Source: an uncultured Caulobacterales bacterium (GTDB taxonomy: Bacteria > Pseudomonadota > Alphaproteobacteria > Caulobacterales > Caulobacteraceae). From it: a DNA stretch of 64,000 nucleotides. Position 1 is the stretch's first letter. The number at the start of each line of letters is the position of its first letter. The notes under the pieces are model-generated. The model worked only from the letters and a program-made list of their open reading frames with translations, did no database searches and was not told the DNA's origin. The position numbers were made by a program, and so were the translations under genes. Below are positions 58,916-64,000 of the stretch, one piece after another. The DNA lies in contig CAIMFV010000020.1 in NCBI GenBank assembly GCA_903840435.1, positions 1 to 64,000 on the forward strand, read 5' to 3'.

Positions 58916-60424
58916 TTAGCGGGAGACCAGGAGTGACAATTGCCGCTCGCTTTGGTCGTCGTCGCCTTGGTCGGTTTCGCGGTCGAGCAGACGCGTGGGA
59001 TAGTCGCCGGTAAAATAGTGATCGGTGAATTGCGGGCAGGCCGGATCGCGGGGGCCAACTTCCATGGCGTGATAAAGCCCCTCGACCGACAAAAAGCCAA
59101 GGCTGTCGCACTCAAGCATTCGGCGCATTTCTTCAAGCGACTTATTGGCGGCAATCAGCTTGTCACGGTCGGGCATGTCGATGCCGTAAAAGTCTGGCCA
59201 TTTAATCGGCGGCGAGGCGGAGCGCAGATGCACCTCTGTGGCGCCCGCTTCGCGCACCATGCGCACGATCTTTACCGACGTGGTGCCGCGCACAATCGAA
59301 TCGTCAATCAGGATCACCCGCTTGCCCGCCAGCACGCTACGGTTGGGGCTATGTTTCATCCGCACACCCATTTCGCGCACGCCTTGGGTGGGTTGAATAA
59401 AGGTGCGGCCCATATAGTGGCTGCGAATAATCCCAAGCTCATAGGGAATATTGCTGGCTTCGGCATATCCCAGTGCAGCGGGAACGCCGGAATCGGGCAC
59501 AGGAACCACCACATCGGCGACCACGCCTGTTTCTTGCGCCAGCCTCGCCCCCATGCGCTTACGCACCTGATAGACGGATTTGCCATTGACCACCGAATCC
59601 GGTCTGGCGAAGTAAACATATTCGAACAAACACGGTCTGGCCTTGGCGGCGGGAAAGGGCCTGAGGCTCTCTATGCCCGTATCGGAAATCACCACCACCT
59701 CGCCATGGGCGATGTCACGCACAAAGCGCGCACCAATGCCGTCGAGCGCACAGGTTTCTGAGGCGAGCACCGGGCGGCCATCGAGATCGCCCAAAACCAG
59801 CGGGCGGATGCCCAAGGGGTCGCGCGCGCCAATTAGCTTCTTATTGGTCAGGGCGACAAGGGCGTAACCGCCCTCAATCTGCGCCAGGGCGTCAATAAAG
59901 CGGTCGACCACGCGGGGTTTCCGCGAGCGGGCGATCAGGTGCAAAATAACTTCGGAATCCGAGGTCGATTGGAAAATCGCCCCTTCTGACACAAGGCGGC
60001 GGCGAAGGTGCAAGAAATTTGTCAGGTTGCCATTGTGGCCCAGCGCAATGCCCCCTGCCTCCAGGTCAGCGAACATCGGCTGAACATTGCGCAACAGACT
60101 GCCGCCAGCGGTTGAATATCGGGTATGGCCGATGGCTGCATTGCCGGGAAGGCGGCGGGAAAGGTCGGCGCCGGTAAAGGCTTCACCGACCTGGCCCATA
60201 TGCCGCTCGGTGTGGAATTTTTGGCCGTCGAAGGAAGCCATGCCACAGGCTTCTTGTCCGCGATGCTGCAATCCGTGCAGGCCAATGGCGACAATGCTGG
60301 CGGCTTGCGGATGGCCAAACACGCCAAACACGCCGCACTCGAGGCGTAATTGATCAGACCGAAGCTCGGCGTCTGGGCGCTCTGCCACAGAGCACCACAG
60401 GCTGGCATGATCCACCTCTGTCAT
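58916..60424 (-). CDS. purF: Amidophosphoribosyltransferase PurF
   Basis: PurF makes phosphoribosylamine, the first step of purine synthesis. The 502-residue protein has a propeptide of 29 residues, then Cys30 in LECGVFGVFG, which becomes the N-terminal nucleophile of the glutaminase domain after processing, and the PRPP-binding VILIDDSIVRGTTS in the second domain. Cysteines in the C-terminal part may bind an Fe-S cluster as in B. subtilis. It overlaps cvpA by 4 bp. Confidence 0.97.
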   Translation of the reverse strand: MTEVDHASLWCSVAERPDAELRSDQLRLECGVFGVFGHPQAASIVAIGLHGLQHRGQEACGMASFDGQKFHTERHMGQVGEAFTGADLSRRLPGNAAIGHTRYSTAGGSLLRNVQPMFADLEAGGIALGHNGNLTNFLHLRRRLVSEGAIFQSTSDSEVILHLIARSRKPRVVDRFIDALAQIEGGYALVALTNKKLIGARDPLGIRPLVLGDLDGRPVLASETCALDGIGARFVRDIAHGEVVVISDTGIESLRPFPAAKARPCLFEYVYFARPDSVVNGKSVYQVRKRMGARLAQETGVVADVVVPVPDSGVPAALGYAEASNIPYELGIIRSHYMGRTFIQPTQGVREMGVRMKHSPNRSVLAGKRVILIDDSIVRGTTSVKIVRMVREAGATEVHLRSASPPIKWPDFYGIDMPDRDKLIAANKSLEEMRRMLECDSLGFLSVEGLYHAMEVGPRDPACPQFTDHYFTGDYPTRLLDRETDQGDDDQSERQLSLLVSR

Positions 60425-61107
60425 GGCGAAATCTCCTGGTCGCGAATCGACGCCTTGGGTTTGGTGCGACGATGGGGCGGCGCGCCGTTATCTAGGCCCT
60501 CTTCGGGGTTCGCGATAGAGGGGGAGGGGAAGGGATCGGTCAAACCTGAGCCTTGGGGCTCCGAATCCGCTCCGAATACGCCCTTTTTCACCCGGCGGGT
60601 AATGTCGTCCGTGACGCCGTGGGTAAGGGTCATGGCTTTGGGTGCCGCCAGCTTGAGCACCGAGGCCGCACCCCGCGCCAAGGGATAGGTCTTGGCCGTG
60701 ACAATCCAAGCCGGTCGCAGATCCCGCGGCGTGACAGTGTCGAACAGCAGGGCAAAGACGCCCATAAAGACCAACGCCCGCACCACCCCGAAGGCGAGGC
60801 CGATCATGCGGTCGAGCACGCCGAGCGCGGTGGACTTGGCGAGGCTTTTGGCGATCGCATCGCCTGTCACACGGATCACCATATAGGCGAGCACGAAGGC
60901 CACCACGACGGCAGCGGCCGATCCGGCCCAGGCCGGATGCACAACCCGACGAAGCACAGGCCCGGTGAAAGGCAGTGCATAGGCCGCGATAAGGAGGGCG
61001 AGCGTGAAAGACACAAGGCTGACCATCTCCCGCACGCCACCGCGCGCCCATCCGGCAAAGCCAGACAGGATCAGCAGCCCGACCGCGATCATGTCAAACA
61101 AGGTCAC
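60421..61107 (-). CDS. cvpA: CvpA family membrane protein
   Basis: The 228-residue protein has four membrane helices (FDMIAVGLLILSGFAGWARG first) and the conserved Gly/Arg loop GWARGGVREM. CvpA is named for colicin V production and is a broad-acting membrane protein of uncertain role, often encoded before purF as here. A Pro/Lys-rich cytoplasmic tail of about 70 residues ends it. The 4-bp overlap with purF suggests coupling. Confidence 0.9.
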   Translation of the reverse strand: MTLFDMIAVGLLILSGFAGWARGGVREMVSLVSFTLALLIAAYALPFTGPVLRRVVHPAWAGSAAAVVVAFVLAYMVIRVTGDAIAKSLAKSTALGVLDRMIGLAFGVVRALVFMGVFALLFDTVTPRDLRPAWIVTAKTYPLARGAASVLKLAAPKAMTLTHGVTDDITRRVKKGVFGADSEPQGSGLTDPFPSPSIANPEEGLDNGAPPHRRTKPKASIRDQEISP

Positions 61108-61217
61108 CTGTTTACCCGCACCTCAGACCGACGATTCCACGTGATTCGAAACCTCAACTGCAATGGCGGCCCCTGGGTTTAATCGCTTAGGGTTTGCCAT
61201 TTCTAAATCCGCCACAC

Positions 61218-62591
61218 TTAAGACCAATCGGCGCGCTCGATGCGGGACATGGCTTCCGACAGACGCGAGGCGCCAAACACCCGCATGACGCCTGCCTCCT
61301 CGGCGGAGCGGGGTGCCAGCGCCGAGGAAAACCCGAGCTTAGCCGCTTCTTTCAGTCGGCTTTCTGCGCGGCCGACAGTGCGCACGTCGCCGGAAAGGCT
61401 GATCTCACCAAAGACGACGCAATCCTGGGGCAGCGGTTGGTCAAGCGCAGAAGAGGCGAGGGCGGCGGCGGCGGCGAGATCCGCAGCGGGCTCGGTAATC
61501 CGCATTCCCCCGGCCACATTCAAATAGACGTCGCGGTCGCCAAGGCAAAGCCCGCAGCGCGCCTCAAGCACGGCAAGCACCATGGCAAGCCGCCCATTAT
61601 CCCAGCCGACAACCGCCCGGCGCGGCGTGCCATAGGCGGACGGCGCAACAAGGGCCTGGAATTCAACCAAAACCGGCCGCGAGCCTTCAATGCCTGCAAA
61701 GACGGCTGCGCCCGCCGCTCGCGATCCGCTCTCGTTCAAAAACAGCGCACTGGGGTTGGCCACTTCGCGCAAGCCCTGGTCGCCCATTTCAAACACGCCA
61801 ATCTCGTCTGTGGCGCCGAAGCGGTTCTTGGTGCCGCGCAAAATGCGAAACGGATAGCCGCGCTCGCCCTCGAAGGACAGGACCGCGTCGACCATGTGCT
61901 CGACCACGCGCGGCCCGGCAATCTGGCCATCCTTGGTGACGTGACCGACGAGGATGACCGCCGCCTTGGTCTTCTTGGCCAACCGTACCAATTCCCCCGC
62001 CGCCGCCCGCACCTGGGTGACCGAGCCGGGTGCGGCCTCCATCTGATCGCTCCACATGGTTTGTAGGGAATCGATCACCACCAACTCGAACCGCTCGCGC
62101 TTCAAACCGTCAATCACCTCCCGAAGGCTGGTCTCGGCGGCGAGCAGCAAAGGCGCTTCTGCCAGCCCCATGCGCTGGGCGCGGGCGCGCACCTGTTCAA
62201 TCGCCTCCTCGCCGGACACATAGGCGGTTTTTACCCCGCGCAAGGACGCGTGCGAGGTGACCTGCAACAACAGGGTTGATTTGCCGACGCCAGGATCGCC
62301 AGCTACCAACAGGACCGAACCCGGCACCACGCCGCCGCCGCATACCCGGTCAAATTCGGCCACGCCCGTCACCAGCCGAGGCGGTGTCGGCGTCTCGACA
62401 TCGAGGGTTTCAAACGCCAGCCCTTGACGTCCGCGCGTGGCTTTGGAAGGGGCCAGCGCACCTGGCGGACGCGGCGCCGACACCTCCTCAACCAAGGTAT
62501 TCCAGGCGCCGCAAGCCGGGCATTGCCCCGCCCACTTGGCCTGCACCGCACCACAGGTCTGACAAACATAAAGGGCGGCGTCGCGAGCCAT
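61218..62591 (-). CDS. radA: DNA repair protein RadA (Sms)
   Basis: RadA is a RecA-like helicase that extends recombination intermediates. The protein (457 residues from ATG 62591) has an N-terminal zinc finger (CQTCGAVQAKWAGQCPAC), Walker A in VAGDPGVGKSTLLLQ, the family KNRFG motif in GTKNRFGATDEIG and a C-terminal Lon-like domain. ATG 62591 (MARDAALYVCQ) fits the family; ATG 62603 adds four residues. It is divergent from parD. Confidence 0.95.
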   Translation of the reverse strand: MARDAALYVCQTCGAVQAKWAGQCPACGAWNTLVEEVSAPRPPGALAPSKATRGRQGLAFETLDVETPTPPRLVTGVAEFDRVCGGGVVPGSVLLVAGDPGVGKSTLLLQVTSHASLRGVKTAYVSGEEAIEQVRARAQRMGLAEAPLLLAAETSLREVIDGLKRERFELVVIDSLQTMWSDQMEAAPGSVTQVRAAAGELVRLAKKTKAAVILVGHVTKDGQIAGPRVVEHMVDAVLSFEGERGYPFRILRGTKNRFGATDEIGVFEMGDQGLREVANPSALFLNESGSRAAGAAVFAGIEGSRPVLVEFQALVAPSAYGTPRRAVVGWDNGRLAMVLAVLEARCGLCLGDRDVYLNVAGGMRITEPAADLAAAAALASSALDQPLPQDCVVFGEISLSGDVRTVGRAESRLKEAAKLGFSSALAPRSAEEAGVMRVFGASRLSEAMSRIERADWS

Positions 62592-62701
62592 AAGCGCATC
62601 CAAGCAAAGGAGGCAAACAGTGGAGCGATTCGTGTCGAAGCGGGTGAAGCGCTATCCGCCGGGAATAGGGGCATTGACTGACGGTAAGAAGCGATGGCTT
62701 A

Positions 62702-62728
62702 GTATGTGTAAGTATGAATATCGCATAC
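62702..62728. promoter_or_regulatory. Candidate operator of the parDE module
   Basis: GTATG at 62702-62706 and 62712-62716 and the inverted CATAC at 62724-62728 give GTATG-N5-GTATG-N7-CATAC just before parD. TTGACT at 62674-62679 may be the -35 element. Ribbon-helix-helix antitoxins commonly bind such short repeats to repress their own operon; binding here is inferred. Confidence 0.45.
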
Positions 62729-62746
62729 GAACTGGCGGAGACGACG

Positions 62747-63025
62747 ATGGCGAGCATTGAACGGATGACGGTGGTCGTCCCCGAACCCATGGCGGCAAAG
62801 ATTCGCGCGGCGGTTGCGAGTGGAGACTACGCTTCAACCAGCGAGGTTGTTCGCGATGCCATGCGGCTCTGGAGCGATCGCAGGGAGTTCCGACGCGAGG
62901 AGTTGGAGGCGCTTCGGAACGCTTGGGACGCAGGAAAAGCCAGCGGCGTCGCTGGGCCGCTCGACATGATTTCGATCATTGGTGAAGCGCGGGCAGAGGC
63001 ATCAGCTAAGGGTGGGCATGACTGA
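62747..63025 (+). CDS. parD: ParD-type ribbon-helix-helix antitoxin
   Basis: The 92-residue protein begins MASIERMTVVVPEPMAAKIR and has ASGDYASTSEVVRDAMRLW, the standard ParD/CopG-like start; the rest is a helical toxin-binding tail. I prefer ATG 62747, which has GGAG at 62737-62740, over ATG 62714 upstream. Its stop overlaps the toxin start by 8 bp. Confidence 0.88.
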   Translation: MASIERMTVVVPEPMAAKIRAAVASGDYASTSEVVRDAMRLWSDRREFRREELEALRNAWDAGKASGVAGPLDMISIIGEARAEASAKGGHD

Positions 63026-63311
63026 GCTCGTCGTTTCGCGGCGCGCACGAGACGATTTAAAGCGGATATGGCGCTATATTGCGCTCGACAATGCGAATGC
63101 TGCTGACAAATTGCTTCTCGCATTAGAGGTGAAGGTTGCACGCTTGAAAACCCACCCTGAAATCGGAGCTCCCCGTGACGAAATTCGCCCAGGTGCTCGG
63201 GTGCTGGTCCACGGCTCCTACCTCATTTTGTACGAATTTTGCGGCAAGGAGGATGTTGTTGAGGTTGTCGCCATCGTTGAAGGAAGGCGCGATCTCGGAC
63301 ACATGTTCTGA
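63018..63311 (+). CDS. parE: ParE-type toxin (RelE/ParE superfamily)
   Basis: The 97-residue protein begins MTELVVSRRARDDLKRIWRY and has the RelE/ParE fold signs (AADKLLLALEVKVARLKTHP, then RVLVHGSYLILYEF). ParE toxins inhibit gyrase; the RelE group cleaves mRNA, and sequence alone favours ParE because of the ParD partner. ATG 63018 lies within the parD stop region. The frame seems complete and intact. Confidence 0.87.
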   Translation: MTELVVSRRARDDLKRIWRYIALDNANAADKLLLALEVKVARLKTHPEIGAPRDEIRPGARVLVHGSYLILYEFCGKEDVVEVVAIVEGRRDLGHMF

Positions 63312-63383
63312 CCCGACGTCCGGGGTCAGTGGGGCGGTGGCGTCCGGCTTGCCATTTCTGGCGCGGCCAACGGCAACGGGGCT

Positions 63384-64000
63384 TCACACCTCGGGTCGAA
63401 TAGGTCCGTCGGCGCGGCCGTGGACGAATTGGTCGACATAGGGGTTGCCGGTGCGGTCGATCTCGGCGGCGGGTCCGCGCCAGAGGATCTTACCCTTATA
63501 GAGGAAGGCGATCTCGTCGCCGATTTTGCGGGCCGAGGCCATGTCGTGAGTGATCGAGACGGCGGTGCAGCCGAGCCGTTTCACCTGCTCGACAATCAGG
63601 TCATTGATGACATCGGCATTGATCGGGTCGAGGCCCGTGGTGGGCTCGTCGAAAAACAAGATGTCGGGTGTCGCCGCCACCGCGCGGGCGAGGCCAGCAC
63701 GCTTTTGCATGCCGCCGGACAATTCAATCGGATAGAGCTCGGCGACCGAGGCGGGAAGGCCAACGCGGGCCAGGCTCTCAATGGCCCGGGCCTTAGCTTC
63801 TTTGCGGGCCACCTTATCGGCGTTCAACAGGCGAAAGGCGACATTTTCCCAGATGGTCAAACTGTCGAACAGGGCCGCGCCCTGAAACAACATGCCAAAC
63901 TTGCGATTGTTTTCAGCTCGGGCCCGTTGCGATAATTCGGTCGTGTCGGCGCCATCGACGGCCACATATCCGCTGTCGGGCCGCATCAGGCCGATGGCGA
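63384..64000 (-). CDS. mlaF: ABC transporter ATP-binding protein MlaF (partial)
   Basis: The 5' end lies beyond the window; the visible part covers the last 205 or so residues. It has the Q-loop (FGMLFQGAALFDSLTIWENV), the signature ELSGGMQKRAGLARAV, Walker B ILFFDEPTTGLDP and the switch His (SITHDMASARKI). The ATPase fits MlaF of the phospholipid-transport system that keeps outer-membrane asymmetry. mlaE and others should lie to the right. It is convergent with the toxin gene. Confidence 0.88.
   Translation of the reverse strand, partial: AIGLMRPDSGYVAVDGADTTELSQRARAENNRKFGMLFQGAALFDSLTIWENVAFRLLNADKVARKEAKARAIESLARVGLPASVAELYPIELSGGMQKRAGLARAVAATPDILFFDEPTTGLDPINADVINDLIVEQVKRLGCTAVSITHDMASARKIGDEIAFLYKGKILWRGPAAEIDRTGNPYVDQFVHGRADGPIRPEV

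Overview
The window is one contiguous piece of a chromosome from a moderately GC-rich alphaproteobacterium, most likely near the Caulobacterales, Maricaulales or Parvularculales. I base this on gene order and on control sites. The flagellar export genes fliQ-fliR-flhB run straight into the cell-cycle kinase gene cckA, as in Caulobacter. The series ftsQ-ftsA-ftsZ-lpxC-bamD-recN-ligA is intact. Perfect or near-perfect CtrA boxes (TTAA-N7-TTAAC, TTAACCAT), often with CcrM sites (GANTC) close by, sit in front of ftsZ, ftsW, a flagellin gene and fliQ. Almost everything is housekeeping DNA. I see no rRNA, tRNA, CRISPR array, prophage or intact insertion sequence.

Layout. 1-10.3 kb: epmA and efp (elongation factor P and its lysylase, divergent), a D-lactate/glycolate-type FAD dehydrogenase, lpdA, a DUF2147 protein with a LysR regulator, a membrane protein, an aminopeptidase P and prmA. 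This block is flanked by two arrays of one 120-bp repeat in opposite orientation (1-260 and 9088-9412); the repeat is a nested palindrome resembling REP/BIME elements. 10.4-16.4 kb: fliQ-fliR-flhB, cckA and an amidase. 16.4-17.2 kb: a small AT-rich island with a tiny membrane protein and a frameshifted antitoxin remnant. 17.2-21.5 kb: a single-chain biotin-dependent acyl-CoA carboxylase and a lone flagellin. 21.6-32.0 kb: the downstream half of the division and cell-wall cluster, ftsW-murG-murC-(GFA enzyme)-murB-ddl-ftsQ-ftsA-ftsZ, with many stop/start overlaps.

32-48 kb: lpxC (lipid A), bamD (outer-membrane assembly), recN and ligA (DNA repair and ligation), a transaldolase-like aldolase, a DUF484 protein, xerC, mrp (Fe-S carrier), serB and miaA (divergent, with overlapping 5' ends), a deoxyribosyltransferase-like protein, a tRNA1-type methyltransferase, a polyprenyl diphosphate synthase, a WecA-like glycosyltransferase and an aspartate aminotransferase. 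48-53 kb is the least-known part: a hypothetical secreted or anchored protein, a TerB/DnaJ protein, an AmpD-type amidase, two small membrane proteins, and a sigma-factor-like protein fused in frame to a membrane domain. 53-64 kb: a YfgM-like protein, bamB, der, an SPFH lipoprotein, a short-chain dehydrogenase, purF, cvpA, radA, a parDE toxin-antitoxin pair and the 3' part of mlaF.

The genes point to a cell whose division, envelope growth and motility are tied to the CckA-CtrA-CcrM cell-cycle circuit. I do not see a clearly new multi-gene system. The best candidates for something undescribed are the sigma/membrane fusion at 51943-52896, the GFA gene translationally wedged between murC and murB, and the inverted pair of 120-bp nested-palindrome arrays. 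All family assignments come from reading motifs by eye; no database search was run.
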